From assembly GCA_001298555.1 (NCBI GenBank), contig LJCW01000359.1:1-34217 (forward strand): a stretch of DNA of 34,217 nt, in the 5' to 3' direction. A program made the position numbers and the translations under genes. Shown one piece after another: positions 1 to 7,977 of the stretch (positions are counted from its first letter, which is position 1; every line of letters begins with the position of its first letter). The notes beneath the pieces are model-generated. The model was given only the letters and a program-made list of their open reading frames with translations. It searched no databases and was not told where the DNA came from. This stretch comes from Actinobacteria bacterium OV450. GTDB taxonomy: Bacteria; Actinomycetota; Actinomycetes; Streptomycetales; Streptomycetaceae.

Positions 1-582
1 CCGGACGCCCCCGAGGGCCCCGGCGGCCGCGGCCCCGCAGCCGCGGCCGGCGCAGCCGGGGGAGATGCCGTCGACCCCCGCGCGGCAGCGCTCGCGCACA
101 TCGGCGCGGCCCGGGAGGCCGCCCAGGAGAACCTCGCCGAGGCGCGTCGCTTCGTACGGGCGCTCACCCCTCCGGACCTGGAGCACGGGTCCCTCGCCGC
201 CGCGCTGGAGCGGCTGTGCACGGCGGCTCCGGGGCCGCGCGTCCGCTTCTGCCTCAGCGGCGCGCCGCGGGTACTGCCCACCCCGTACGAGGTGGCCCTG
301 CTGCGGATCGCGCAGTCGGCGCTGGCCAACGTGGTGCGGCACGCGGGGGCCGGGCGCGCCGAGATCACCCTGACCTTCATGGACGCCTCGGTGACGCTGG
401 ACGTCGTGGACGACGGGACCGGCTTCGACCCGTCGTCGGCGCCCTCCGGCGAGGGCGGGTTCGGGCTGCCGGCGATGCGGTCCCGGGCCGAGACGCTGGG
501 CGGGCTGTTCACCGTGGAGTCCGCACCGGGCCAGGGCACCGCCGTGGCCGTCACGCTGCCGCTGCCCCTGGAGGCCCCCTGA
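1..582 (+). CDS. Sensor histidine kinase, NarL/LuxR-partner type (3' end only)
   Basis: The reading frame is open from base 1 to a TGA at 580-582, so the N-terminus and the phospho-accepting His lie outside the window. The first visible part is a Gly/Ala-rich stretch and the end of a HisKA_3-type dimerisation helix (ALAHIGAAREAAQENLAEAR, then VRALTP). A GHKL ATPase domain follows: N-box SALANVVRHA, G1 box DDGTGFDP and G2 box GGFGLPAMRSRAE. Known for the family: it autophosphorylates and passes phosphate to a LuxR-type regulator. The next gene is exactly that and overlaps by one base (TGATG), so the two are translationally coupled. The signal sensed cannot be read because the sensor part is missing. 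Confidence 0.92.
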   Translation, partial: PDAPEGPGGRGPAAAAGAAGGDAVDPRAAALAHIGAAREAAQENLAEARRFVRALTPPDLEHGSLAAALERLCTAAPGPRVRFCLSGAPRVLPTPYEVALLRIAQSALANVVRHAGAGRAEITLTFMDASVTLDVVDDGTGFDPSSAPSGEGGFGLPAMRSRAETLGGLFTVESAPGQGTAVAVTLPLPLEAP

Positions 583-1211
583 TGACGATCCGCCTGCTGC
601 TGGCCGACGACCACCCGGTGGTCCGGGCCGGGCTGCGTGCGGTGCTGGACACCGAGCCGGACTTCACGGTGGTCGCGGAGGCCGCCACGGCGGAGCGGGC
701 GGTGGAACTGGCCGCCTCCGACCCGGTGGACGTGGTCCTGATGGACCTGCAGTTCGGTTCGGGCCTGCACGGTTCGGCGGCGACCGCGGCGATCACCGCC
801 CGGCCGGGGGCGCCCCGGGTCCTGGTGCTGACCACGTACGACACGGACGCGGACATCCTGGCGGCGGTCGAGGCGGGCGCCTCGGGCTACCTGCTGAAGG
901 ACGCCCCGCCGGAGGAGCTCGCGGCCGCCGTCCGCACGGCGGCGGCCGGACAGTCGGCGCTGGCCCCCGCGGTGGCGCTGCGCCTGATGGACCGGATGCG
1001 CACGCCCGCGGAGGCGCTGACGAAGCGGGAGCTGGAGGTGCTCCAGCTGGTCGCGGACGGGCTGTCGAACCACCAGATCTCGAAGGAGCTCTTCCTGAGC
1101 CAGGCCACGGTCAAGTCCCACCTGGTGCACATCTACGCGAAGCTCGGCGTCGACTCCCGCACCTCGGCGGTGGCCGCGGCCGCCACCCGCCGCCTGATCC
1201 GCACCCGGTGA
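582..1211 (+). CDS. Response regulator, NarL/FixJ family (receiver + LuxR HTH)
   Basis: A 209-aa protein. The ATG at 582 overlaps the kinase stop codon as TGATG. The receiver domain spans about residues 1-120: acidic pair D9/D10, phospho-acceptor D55 in VLMDLQF, switch threonine T84 in VLTTYD, and K106 in LLKDAPP. A LuxR-type HTH spans about residues 145-205 (LTKRELEVLQLVADGLSNHQ, then ATVKSHLVHIYAKLGV). All residues needed for phosphorylation and DNA binding are present. By family knowledge it is a DNA-binding output partner of the upstream kinase. The targets cannot be read from this window. The next gene is convergent. Confidence 0.96.
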   Translation: MTIRLLLADDHPVVRAGLRAVLDTEPDFTVVAEAATAERAVELAASDPVDVVLMDLQFGSGLHGSAATAAITARPGAPRVLVLTTYDTDADILAAVEAGASGYLLKDAPPEELAAAVRTAAAGQSALAPAVALRLMDRMRTPAEALTKRELEVLQLVADGLSNHQISKELFLSQATVKSHLVHIYAKLGVDSRTSAVAAAATRRLIRTR

Positions 1212-1245
1212 CCGGCCCGGCCCGCCCCCGGCCCTGATGTTCCGT

Positions 1246-1310
1246 CCGGCGGGCGACGCCCCATCCGGAGCTTGCGCAAGCCGGCCCCAGGGGTGTCCGG
1301 TGCCCGCCGG
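1246..1310. terminator. Nested inverted repeats between convergent genes
   Basis: Outer arms CCGGCGGGC (1246-1254) and GCCCGCCGG (1302-1310) flank an inner palindrome GCTTGCGCAAGC (1270-1281). It lies between the stop codons of the convergent response regulator and MocR genes, so a two-way terminator is likely. There is no T-tract, which is common in high-G+C genomes. Confidence 0.5.
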
Positions 1311-1327
1311 GGACTGCGGGACAGCCC

Positions 1328-2815
1328 TCAGGCGACCCAGTGGGGCCGCTCCACCGACGGGGCCAGCGGGATCCCGTCGTGCAGGGCGGCCGCCAGGCGG
1401 CGGACGCCCTCGTCCAGGCGGTCCTCCGGGAGGGTGTACGGGATCCGCAGCCGGTGCTCGAACGTCCCGGGGTCCACCCCGAAGCGGGCGCCGCGCCCGA
1501 TGTGCACCCCGTCGGCCGCCGCCCGCTCCGCCAGCGCCGAGCTGACCGGCTCCCCCAGGTCCACCCAGAGGGACAGCCCGCCCGGGGGCAGCTGCCACGA
1601 CCACTCCGGAGCGTGCCGCTCCAGGGCGCGCACGAGCGCCTCCCGCTGCTGCCGCAGCTGCGCGAGGCGCTCCGGCAGGGTCCGTTCCAGACCGTCCAGC
1701 AGGGGCAGCGCCACCAGCTGGTCCAGTACCGAGCCCGTCATGTCGGCGGCCACCTTCACCGCCGCCAGCTCCGTGATCATCTTCGCGGTGGCCCGTACCC
1801 AGCCCACCCGCAGCCCGCCCCAGTGCGTCTTGCTGAGCGAGCCGATCGTCACCACGTGGTCGGCTCCGCCCCGGGGTGCCAGCGAGGCCAGCGGCGCCGG
1901 CGCCGGCACGTCCAGGGCGATGTCGGCGATGGTCTCGTCGACCACGAGCCAGGTCCCCGTCCGCCGCGTCGCCGACAGCAGTCGCAGCCGCTGCTCCGGC
2001 GGCATGAGCAGGCCCGTCGGGTTGTGGAAGTCCGGGACCGCGTACGCCAGCCTGGGCACGGTCTGGCGCAGCGTGGACTCGGCTATCTCCATGTCCCAGC
2101 CCGCGTCGGACACGGCGATCGACCCGGTGCGCAGCCGCGCGTGCCGCAGGGCGTCGAGGGCGTTCGCGTACGTGGGGTTCTCGGTCACCACCCGGTCGCC
2201 CGGCCCGCACAGCAAGTTCACGACCAGCGAGAACGCCTGCTGGGCGCCGGCCGTGACCAGGATCTGCTCGGGGCGGGTCGCCAGCCCGCGCCGGGTGAAC
2301 CGCTCGGCCACGGCGCGGCGCAGGTCGGGCAGCCCGAAGGGGTGGTAGCCGGGACTCCGGGCGAGTCCCGGCAGCCGGGGCGCGGCCCAGGCCAGGGCCT
2401 GGGCGAGGCTGTCCGCGGGGGCGCCCATGGCGGCGATGGCCAGGTCGATGCCGGGGTCGCCGTCGGCCTGGTAGCCCCCGGAGCCGACGATCAGGTGCGC
2501 GCCGACCGGGCCGTGGCCTTCGGGGAGTTCGGTCCAGGTGCCGGAGCCGCGCCGGCTGCGGACGTAGCCGCTCCCGCGCAGCAGGTCGTAGGCCCCGGTG
2601 ACGGTGGCCCGGCTGGCGCCGAGCGCCTCGGCGAGCTCGCGCTCGGCGGGCAGCCGTACGTGCAGGGCGATCCGGCCGTCGAGGATCAGGGTCCGCACGG
2701 CGTCGGCGAGGGCCCGGTATCCGGGGCGGGCCAGCACCTCGGAGGGCAGCAGAGCCGCGAGCTGACGACTGCCGAGGGTCCTGTCCGCCGTCTGGACGAC
2801 TCGCCCGTTTGCCAT
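1328..2815 (-). CDS. MocR-type regulator (GntR winged helix fused to aminotransferase fold)
   Basis: A 495-aa protein starting at the ATG at 2815; the open frame continues far upstream only as an antisense shadow. Residues about 30-95 form a GntR-type winged helix (RLPAERELAEALGASRATVT, then RGSGTW). Residues about 120-480 form a fold-type I aminotransferase: NPTG at 265-268, D293 in VVDE, and PLP lysine K329 in GSLSKTHWGG. Known for MocR regulators: the PLP domain senses a metabolite or vitamin B6 form and does not act mainly as a transaminase. It is divergent from a small ORF and a MocA-like gene. The shared 86-bp gap holds repeated ATTGG boxes that are its likely binding sites. The effector is unknown. 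Confidence 0.93.
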   Translation of the reverse strand: MANGRVVQTADRTLGSRQLAALLPSEVLARPGYRALADAVRTLILDGRIALHVRLPAERELAEALGASRATVTGAYDLLRGSGYVRSRRGSGTWTELPEGHGPVGAHLIVGSGGYQADGDPGIDLAIAAMGAPADSLAQALAWAAPRLPGLARSPGYHPFGLPDLRRAVAERFTRRGLATRPEQILVTAGAQQAFSLVVNLLCGPGDRVVTENPTYANALDALRHARLRTGSIAVSDAGWDMEIAESTLRQTVPRLAYAVPDFHNPTGLLMPPEQRLRLLSATRRTGTWLVVDETIADIALDVPAPAPLASLAPRGGADHVVTIGSLSKTHWGGLRVGWVRATAKMITELAAVKVAADMTGSVLDQLVALPLLDGLERTLPERLAQLRQQREALVRALERHAPEWSWQLPPGGLSLWVDLGEPVSSALAERAAADGVHIGRGARFGVDPGTFEHRLRIPYTLPEDRLDEGVRRLAAALHDGIPLAPSVERPHWVA

Positions 2816-2827
2816 GCCAACCTCCCC

Positions 2828-2888
2828 CGATTGGCTCTGCCGACCAGACCAATCGAGGGTCAGACTCGCGCTATTGGCCCCCGATTGG
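2828..2888. promoter_or_regulatory. Candidate MocR operator: four ATTGG boxes
   Basis: In the gap between divergent genes, CGATTGG occurs at 2828-2834, its inverse CCAATCG at 2849-2855, CTATTGG at 2871-2877 and CGATTGG at 2882-2888. Box starts are 21, 22 and 11 bp apart, so all lie on nearly the same helix face. The last box ends just before the AAGGAG of the rightward ORF, so occupancy would affect that transcript. Mixed direct and inverted repeats are typical of MocR regulators. That this MocR binds here is inferred from position. Confidence 0.6.
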
Positions 2889-2901
2889 CAAGGAGACCGC
2901 C

Positions 2902-3111
2902 ATGTCGTACCCGCTGACCGACCGTGCAGAACGCGCCCTGGCCGCTGCGGCCGAGCAGCGGATCTCCGAGCCGCTGCGCCTGGGGGCCGGGCTGGCGGCC
3001 GTACGGCGCCTGCTGACGCGGCGGCCTCGCCCGGCGGCGCAGGAGCGAGAATCGCTGTCATGTCATCCCACGCGACACCAGCCCCCCAGTCCCCGGCCCC
3101 TGGCCCCGTGA
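2902..3111 (+). CDS. Small hypothetical protein upstream of mocA
   Basis: A 69-aa frame with a good ribosome site (AAGGAG, eight bases before the ATG). It begins MSYPLTDRAERALAAAAEQR and becomes Arg/Pro-rich. The last 52 bases overlap the start of the MocA-like gene in another frame, so the C-terminal third may have little constraint. No domain is recognised. Its place directly behind the MocR operator and its strong ribosome site support translation, perhaps as a leader coupled to mocA. It could instead be a spurious short frame. Confidence 0.45.
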   Translation: MSYPLTDRAERALAAAAEQRISEPLRLGAGLAAVRRLLTRRPRPAAQERESLSCHPTRHQPPSPRPLAP

Positions 3112-3689
3112 TCGCGGGCCTGCTCCTCGCCGCCGGCGGCGGGCGCCGGCTGGGGGGCCGCCCCAAGGCCCTGCTGCCGTACCGCGGCCGTCCGCTGGTC
3201 GAGAACGCCGTGCGGGTGCTGCGCGACGCGGGCTGCGACCCGGTCCACGTGGTGCTCGGCGCCTGCGCGGCCGAGGTCCGAGAGCGGGCGGACCTGACCG
3301 GCTGCGTGGTCGTGGACAACCCGGACTGGGCGGAGGGCATGGGCTCGTCCCTGCGCGTGGGCCTCGTCTCGCTCGCCGGTACGGGCGCCCGCGCGGCCCT
3401 CGTCTCGCTGGTGGACCAGCCGGGCATCGGGCCGGCGGCCGTGGCCCGCGTCCGGGAGGCGTACCGCTCCCCCGCGAGCCTGGTCGCGGCGGCGTACGAC
3501 GGGGAGCGCGGGCATCCGGTGCTCTTCGGCTCGGACCGCTGGGCGGACATCGCGGCGACGGCGAAGGGGGACAAGGGCGCGCGGGTGCACCTGACAGAGC
3601 ATGCGGACGAGCTCACGCTGGTGGAGTGCGGGGACGTCGCCGAGGCCTTCGACATCGACACCCCGCCCGACCTGGCACGACTGGGTTGA
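3060..3689 (+). CDS. MocA/MobA-type nucleotidyltransferase (molybdenum cofactor cytidylyltransferase-like)
   Basis: A 209-aa NTP-transferase. The N-terminal signature LLLAAGGGRRLGGRPKALLP (about residues 20-40) is the nucleotide-binding loop. It is followed by GMGSSLRVGL, a metal/nucleotide DQP near residue 120, GHPVLF, and the C-terminal DIDTPPDL typical of the MocA/MobA group. Family enzymes attach CMP or GMP to molybdopterin. A CMP-type cofactor serves xanthine dehydrogenase, which would fit the purine genes downstream, but no such enzyme is in the window. The ATG at 3060 follows AGGAG by about 14 bases, rather far; a GTG at 3108 is an alternative start. Other sugar or cofactor nucleotidyltransferase roles remain possible. 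Confidence 0.8.
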   Translation: MSSHATPAPQSPAPGPVIAGLLLAAGGGRRLGGRPKALLPYRGRPLVENAVRVLRDAGCDPVHVVLGACAAEVRERADLTGCVVVDNPDWAEGMGSSLRVGLVSLAGTGARAALVSLVDQPGIGPAAVARVREAYRSPASLVAAAYDGERGHPVLFGSDRWADIAATAKGDKGARVHLTEHADELTLVECGDVAEAFDIDTPPDLARLG

Positions 3690-3726
3690 GCGGCGGCCGG
3701 GGCGCAGTTGAGCGGGCAGTGACGGG

Positions 3727-3745
3727 AGTGGCACTGAGGGCCACT
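3727..3745. terminator. Small hairpin downstream of mocA-like gene
   Basis: AGTGGC and GCCACT form a 6-bp stem around a 7-base loop, 38 bases after the MocA-like stop and upstream of the aceB promoter. This is a plausible weak terminator only. Confidence 0.3.
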
Positions 3746-3781
3746 TGGCGGCGTGTTCTGTCGACCCGGAGAATCTCGACA

Positions 3782-3834
3782 TCAACAAACCATTGAACTT
3801 CCACCATAAGGAAATTACTATCCACTGGTCAGAA
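3782..3834 (+). promoter_or_regulatory. aceB promoter with two operator types
   Basis: A -35 TTGAAC (3793-3798), a 17-bp spacer and a -10 TACTAT (3816-3821) make a good housekeeping-type promoter. The near-palindrome TCAACAAACCATTGA (3782-3796) overlaps the -35 and differs by two bases from the perfect copy at the catalase promoter. TTCCACCATAAGGAA (3799-3813) fills the spacer. A weaker copy, ATCCACTGGTCAGAA (3820-3834), lies exactly 21 bp later and abuts the -10. Both boxes recur at other glyoxylate/urate promoters in this window. The leader to the ATG is about 130 bases. Confidence 0.75.
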
Positions 3835-3962
3835 GCGCCCTGAACCCCCAGACGGCGCCCGCGACCGTATTCCGGAACTCTCCACCCCGGCGGCACTGCG
3901 TGCCGTCCTGCGCGAGCATTCCCCCGCGGCCGCCAGGCACCGCCGCTGAAGGAGTGACAGAC

Positions 3963-5591
3963 ATGTCCGCACCAGCGCCGTCGTCGCCGGCCATCCTCGA
4001 CGCCGAGCCCCTGCCCCGGCAGGACGAAGTCCTGACCGAGGCGGCTCTCGCCTTCGTGGCCGAGCTCCACCGGCGGTTCACGCCCCGCCGCGACGAACTC
4101 CTCGCCCGCCGCGGCGAGCGCCGCGCCGAGATCGCCCGCACCTCCCACCTCGACTTCCTCCCGGACACCGCACAGGTCCGCGAGGGCGACTGGAAGGTCG
4201 CGCCGGCGCCGGCCGCGCTGAACGACCGCCGCGTGGAGATCACCGGTCCGACCGACCGCAAGATGACCGTCAACGCCCTGAACTCGGGCGCCAGGGTCTG
4301 GCTCGCCGACTTCGAGGACGCCTCCGCTCCCACCTGGGAGAACGTCATCCTCGGCCAGCTCAACCTCATCGACGCCTACGAGCGCCGCATCGACTTCACG
4401 GACCCGCGCACGGGCAAGTCGTACGCCCTCAAGCCGGCCGAGCAGCTGGCGACCGTCGTGATGCGCCCGCGCGGCTGGCACCTGGAGGAGCGCCACCTGC
4501 AGATCGACGGCCGCCCGGTCCCCGGCGCGCTGGTCGACTTCGGCCTGTACTTCTTCCACAACGCCAAGCGCCTCATCGCGCTCGGCAAGGGCCCCTACTT
4601 CTACCTCCCGAAGACGGAGTCGCACCTGGAGGCGCGCCTCTGGAACGAGATCTTCGTCTTCTCCCAGGACTACGTCGGCATCCCGCAGGGCACGGTCCGC
4701 GCCACGGTCCTGATCGAGACCATCACCGCCGCGTACGAGATGGAGGAGATCCTCTACGAGCTGCGCGACCACGCGGCGGGCCTGAACGCGGGCCGCTGGG
4801 ACTACCTGTTCTCGATCGTGAAGAACTTCCGCGACGGCGGGGAGAAGTTCGTCCTGCCGGACCGCAACGCGGTGACGATGACGGCCCCGTTCATGCGGGC
4901 GTACACCGAGCTCCTGGTCCGCACCTGCCACAAGCGCGGCGCGCACGCCATCGGCGGGATGGCGGCCTTCATCCCCTCCCGCAAGGACGCCGAGGCCAAC
5001 CGGATCGCGTTCGAGAAGGTCAAGGCCGACAAGGACCGCGAGGCGGCCGACGGCTTCGACGGCTCGTGGGTCGCCCACCCCGACCTGGTCCCGATCGCGA
5101 TGGCCTCCTTCGACGCGGTCCTCGGCGAGAAGCCCAACCAGAAGGACCGGCTCCGCGAGGACGTCTCGGTGGCTCCCGGTGAGCTCATCGCGATCGACTC
5201 GCTGGACGCGAAGCCGACGTACGAGGGCCTGCGCAACGCGGTGCAGGTCGGCATCCGCTACATCGAGGCCTGGCTGCGCGGGCTGGGAGCAGTCGGCATC
5301 TTCGGCCTGATGGAGGACGCGGCCACCGCCGAAATCTCCCGCTCGCAGATCTGGCAGTGGATCAACGCCGGTGTCGTGTTCGAGCACGACGGCGCACCCG
5401 TGACCGCCACCGCCGACCTGACCCGCGAGATCGCCGCCGGGGAACTGGCCGCCATCCGCGCCGAGATCGGCGAGGAGGCGTTCGCGGCCGGAAAGTGGCA
5501 GCAGGCACACGACCTCCTCCTCCAGGTCTCCCTGGACGCCGACTACGCGGACTTCCTGACCCTGCCGGCGTACGACCAGCTCGTCGGCTGA
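3963..5591 (+). CDS. aceB: Malate synthase A
   Basis: A 542-aa enzyme, normal for malate synthase A. It condenses glyoxylate with acetyl-CoA to malate and CoA in the cytoplasm. The family signature is clear at GLNAGRWDYLFS, about residue 275. Substrate-site segments VVMRPRGWHLEERH and RATVLIETI are present. The ATG at 3963 was chosen because GAAGGAG ends eight bases before it and the upstream in-frame sequence looks non-coding. It is monocistronic, with its own promoter and a terminator hairpin after it. The operators upstream match those at gcl, hyi, catalase and uraD. It is therefore probably the malate synthase for glyoxylate from allantoin breakdown, though a role in the glyoxylate shunt is not excluded. 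Confidence 0.97.
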   Translation: MSAPAPSSPAILDAEPLPRQDEVLTEAALAFVAELHRRFTPRRDELLARRGERRAEIARTSHLDFLPDTAQVREGDWKVAPAPAALNDRRVEITGPTDRKMTVNALNSGARVWLADFEDASAPTWENVILGQLNLIDAYERRIDFTDPRTGKSYALKPAEQLATVVMRPRGWHLEERHLQIDGRPVPGALVDFGLYFFHNAKRLIALGKGPYFYLPKTESHLEARLWNEIFVFSQDYVGIPQGTVRATVLIETITAAYEMEEILYELRDHAAGLNAGRWDYLFSIVKNFRDGGEKFVLPDRNAVTMTAPFMRAYTELLVRTCHKRGAHAIGGMAAFIPSRKDAEANRIAFEKVKADKDREAADGFDGSWVAHPDLVPIAMASFDAVLGEKPNQKDRLREDVSVAPGELIAIDSLDAKPTYEGLRNAVQVGIRYIEAWLRGLGAVGIFGLMEDAATAEISRSQIWQWINAGVVFEHDGAPVTATADLTREIAAGELAAIRAEIGEEAFAAGKWQQAHDLLLQVSLDADYADFLTLPAYDQLVG

Positions 5592-5631
5592 CCACCCGAC
5601 TTCGGCTGATTCGCACAGCAGCCGAACCCGT

Positions 5632-5666
5632 CTCCGCCCCCGCTGCCCCAGGCACCGGGGGCGGAG
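5632..5666 (+). terminator. Terminator after aceB
   Basis: A perfect 11-bp stem (CTCCGCCCCCG / CGGGGGCGGAG) with a 13-base loop, 40 bases after the malate synthase stop. Confidence 0.75.
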
Positions 5667-5717
5667 CCGTTCCCGCGCCCGGGTGAAGGCGCGGTGCCCA
5701 ACCTCTTTCCGGGTGCC

Positions 5718-5826
5718 GGGAGTACGCCGCGAACGGGAGCCGGGAGCAGCCGAACGTTGCGGGGAGTACGGCGCGAACGGGCGGCGGGGGAACGGCGCGA
5801 ACAAGCGTCGGGGGAACGGCGATATC
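5718..5826. repeat. Degenerate 24-25 bp tandem repeats in intergenic DNA
   Basis: Copies of a unit like GGGGAACGGCGCGAAC recur at about 5718-5740, 5761-5785, 5786-5809 and 5810-5826 with several substitutions. They fill part of the 429-bp gap between aceB and the SGNH hydrolase. No gene is visible here. Further right, AACGAC and GTCGTT (5857-5874) form a short inverted repeat. A weak promoter-like TTACGT-N16-TACCTA (5873-5900) may serve the hydrolase. Confidence 0.45.
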
Positions 5827-6020
5827 CGGCCGGGGACGGCGGGCGGGCCACGGCCGAACGACCGGTCGGTCGTTACGTCATCGTAATCTGCGGCTACCTA
5901 GCGGTAACAACGTGGCCCGTGTCACCTTTCCGATGCCACCGGCCGGCGGTACCCCCACTTCCCCAGCCATGCACCGGAGTTCACTCCGGCTTCGCCATGG
6001 CCTACCGCAGGAGTTCCGCT

Positions 6021-7211
6021 GTGATCGGATTCCGCAACGCCAGCAAGGACCGGTCCCGTAGTCGAGTGCGACGACTCGCCGGGGCCGGGGTGGTTCTGCC
6101 GCTCGCCGTCAGCGCTCTGGTCGGCGGTTCCGCGGGAACCTCCGTGGCCAGCCCCGGGGCCGGGCCCACCGCCGTGGTGTCCATGGGCGACAGCTACATC
6201 TCCGGCGAGGGCGGCCGCTGGCAGGGCAACAGCCTGACCAACACCGGCAATCGCACCGGGACCGACCGCGCTTGGGTCTCCGGGAGCACCTACGACCCCA
6301 CGAAGGTGTACGGGACGACGGCGGACGGCTGTCACCGCTCCGACTCCGCCGAGGTCAGGAGCGCCGGGGCCGTCGCCGACGTGGCCGTGAACCTGGCCTG
6401 CTCCGGCGCGACCTCGGAGAACGTCTTCCGCGCCTCCAACGGCGGCGTGTCCTTCAAGGGCGAGGCCCCGCAGGCCGATCAGCTCGCCGCCGTGGCCGCC
6501 GCGAACAACGTCAAGGTCATCGCCCTGTCCGTCGGCGGCAACGACCTCGGCTTCGCCGACATCATCAAGGACTGCGCGCTCGACTTCGTCCTGTGGAACT
6601 CCTACTGCTACGACGACCAGCAGTACGCGGTGGACCAGAAGATCGACGGCGTCATGGCGAACGTCGGCAAGTCGGTGGACGAGATCCGCGCCGTGATGCG
6701 GGCCGCCGGGTACACCGACTCCTCGTACCGGATCGTGCTCCAGTCCTACCCCTCGCCGATCCCGCGGGGCGCGGAGAACCGGTACACCCAGAGCGACTGG
6801 AGCCGCCTCAACACGGGCGGATGCCCCTTCTGGAACCGGGATTCGGACTGGGCGCGCGACTCGCTCGTCCCGCAGCTCGCCAACCGCCTGAAGGGGGTGG
6901 CCGCCGCCAAGGGCGTCCAGTTCCTGGACCTGCGGGACATGCTGCAGGGCCGCGAGGTGTGCGCGAGGGCCAGCAAGCTGGTGAGCACCTCGGCCCCCGC
7001 GTCGGCGAAGACGAGCGAGTGGGCGCGCTGGATCGACAGCAGCGAGACGCAGGGGCCCGTCCAAGAGGACATGCACCCCAACTACTTCGGGCAGCTCGCG
7101 GCCGGCCGCTGCCTGAACCTGGCGCTCGCCCAGCCGGCGACCTCCGCCTCCAGCTGCAAGAACACCCCCGGGGCGGACCAGACGGGGATGTTCCTGACGT
7201 CCGCCCCCTGA
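6021..7211 (+). CDS. Secreted SGNH/GDSL-type hydrolase
   Basis: A 396-aa protein. The GTG at 6021 is preceded by AGGAG with seven bases between; an ATG at 5997 has no ribosome site. The N-terminus is arginine-rich (RSRVRRLAG), then hydrophobic, then an Ala-rich cleavage region near residues 35-45, so it is exported; RR before the hydrophobic part leaves a Tat route possible. Catalytic blocks: GDSYISGEG with the nucleophile Ser, NLACSGAT, VGGNDLGF with the oxyanion Gly/Asn, and DMHPNYFGQ with Asp and His. Several Cys pairs suggest disulfides. The family cleaves esters, lipids or polysaccharide acetyl groups; the substrate cannot be told. It is a single gene with its own terminator. Confidence 0.9.
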   Translation: MIGFRNASKDRSRSRVRRLAGAGVVLPLAVSALVGGSAGTSVASPGAGPTAVVSMGDSYISGEGGRWQGNSLTNTGNRTGTDRAWVSGSTYDPTKVYGTTADGCHRSDSAEVRSAGAVADVAVNLACSGATSENVFRASNGGVSFKGEAPQADQLAAVAAANNVKVIALSVGGNDLGFADIIKDCALDFVLWNSYCYDDQQYAVDQKIDGVMANVGKSVDEIRAVMRAAGYTDSSYRIVLQSYPSPIPRGAENRYTQSDWSRLNTGGCPFWNRDSDWARDSLVPQLANRLKGVAAAKGVQFLDLRDMLQGREVCARASKLVSTSAPASAKTSEWARWIDSSETQGPVQEDMHPNYFGQLAAGRCLNLALAQPATSASSCKNTPGADQTGMFLTSAP

Positions 7212-7228
7212 GCCGGGCGTGAGGAGTG

Positions 7229-7260
7229 AGGGCGCCCGCGGAGAGCTCCGCGGGCGCCCT
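7229..7260. terminator. Strong hairpin terminator between convergent genes
   Basis: Arms AGGGCGCCCGCGGAG and CTCCGCGGGCGCCCT (15 bp) are separated by two bases and followed by TTT on the + strand. It lies 17 bases after the SGNH hydrolase stop and faces the convergent TetR gene. Confidence 0.85.
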
Positions 7261-7334
7261 TTGCCGTACGCGCACGTGCCGCACTTCCCGTGCGCGCACC
7301 GGCGCACCTGCGCACCCCGTGTGCCCGCGCGCCT

Positions 7335-7931
7335 TCAGCCGCGTACGGCAGCCAGCGCCTCGTCGTACAGGACCGGCAGGTCGGCGCGGCCGCCGCTGCG
7401 GACCCAGGCCTCGGTGGCGGCGTCCACGCAGGCGAAGACGGTCGCGACCACCGCCGCGGCGCGGACCTCGGGGATGAGCCCCTCCCCCGCACCCATGCGG
7501 GCGGCGACGGCGGGCAGGACCATCTCCTGCCAGCGCAGCCGCTTCTGGGTGTAACGGGAGCGGAGCGACGGGGTGTCGAAGATCATCGTCGTGATCTCCA
7601 GCAGCTGCCCGGGCTCTCCGTGTGCGTCCATGAGGACGACGAAGCCCGCGCGCAGGGCCTCCCACGCCGTGGCGGCCGCCGGCTGGGCCTCCACCGTCGC
7701 GCGCAGCAGCTCCCCGAGCTCCTCCTGCTCGCCGCAGACGATGTCCTCCTTGGTACCGAAGTACCGGAACAGCGACCGCTGGGAGATGCCGGCCTCCTTG
7801 GCGATCTGCGCGATCGTCGTCGCCTCGTAGCCCTGCTCGGCGAAGAGCCGCATGGCCGTGTCGTAGATGCTCGCGACCACCGCCTGGCGGGAGCGGTCCC
7901 AGAGGGTCTGCTGCGTTGCCGTGGTCCCCAT
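7335..7931 (-). CDS. TetR-family transcriptional regulator
   Basis: A 198-aa protein with start MGTTATQQ at 7931; further upstream in-frame sequence runs into the divergent promoter. The N-terminal HTH is typical: YDTAMRLFAEQGYEATTIAQ, then AGISQRSLFRYFGTKEDIV (about residues 20-65). The C-terminal helical ligand domain is variable and the ligand unknown. It is divergent from a short-chain dehydrogenase with a 122-bp gap. A 15-bp palindrome overlaps the dehydrogenase promoter, so this TetR probably represses its neighbour, the commonest TetR arrangement. Its own downstream end faces the hydrolase terminator. Confidence 0.93.
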   Translation of the reverse strand: MGTTATQQTLWDRSRQAVVASIYDTAMRLFAEQGYEATTIAQIAKEAGISQRSLFRYFGTKEDIVCGEQEELGELLRATVEAQPAAATAWEALRAGFVVLMDAHGEPGQLLEITTMIFDTPSLRSRYTQKRLRWQEMVLPAVAARMGAGEGLIPEVRAAAVVATVFACVDAATEAWVRSGGRADLPVLYDEALAAVRG

Positions 7932-7977
7932 CCGGCCAGCATATAGGCGGTCCGCCAACTTGCGCCTCGCTGTCCGG

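Noticed and set aside
3063..5804. 913-residue minus-strand frame opposite mocA and aceB
   Set aside because: Antisense shadow of two well-supported genes; Arg/Gly/Val/Leu-rich composition and no family motif.
5922..7307. Minus-strand frame opposite the SGNH hydrolase
   Set aside because: Composition typical of antisense high-G+C frames and it crosses the terminator at 7229-7260.
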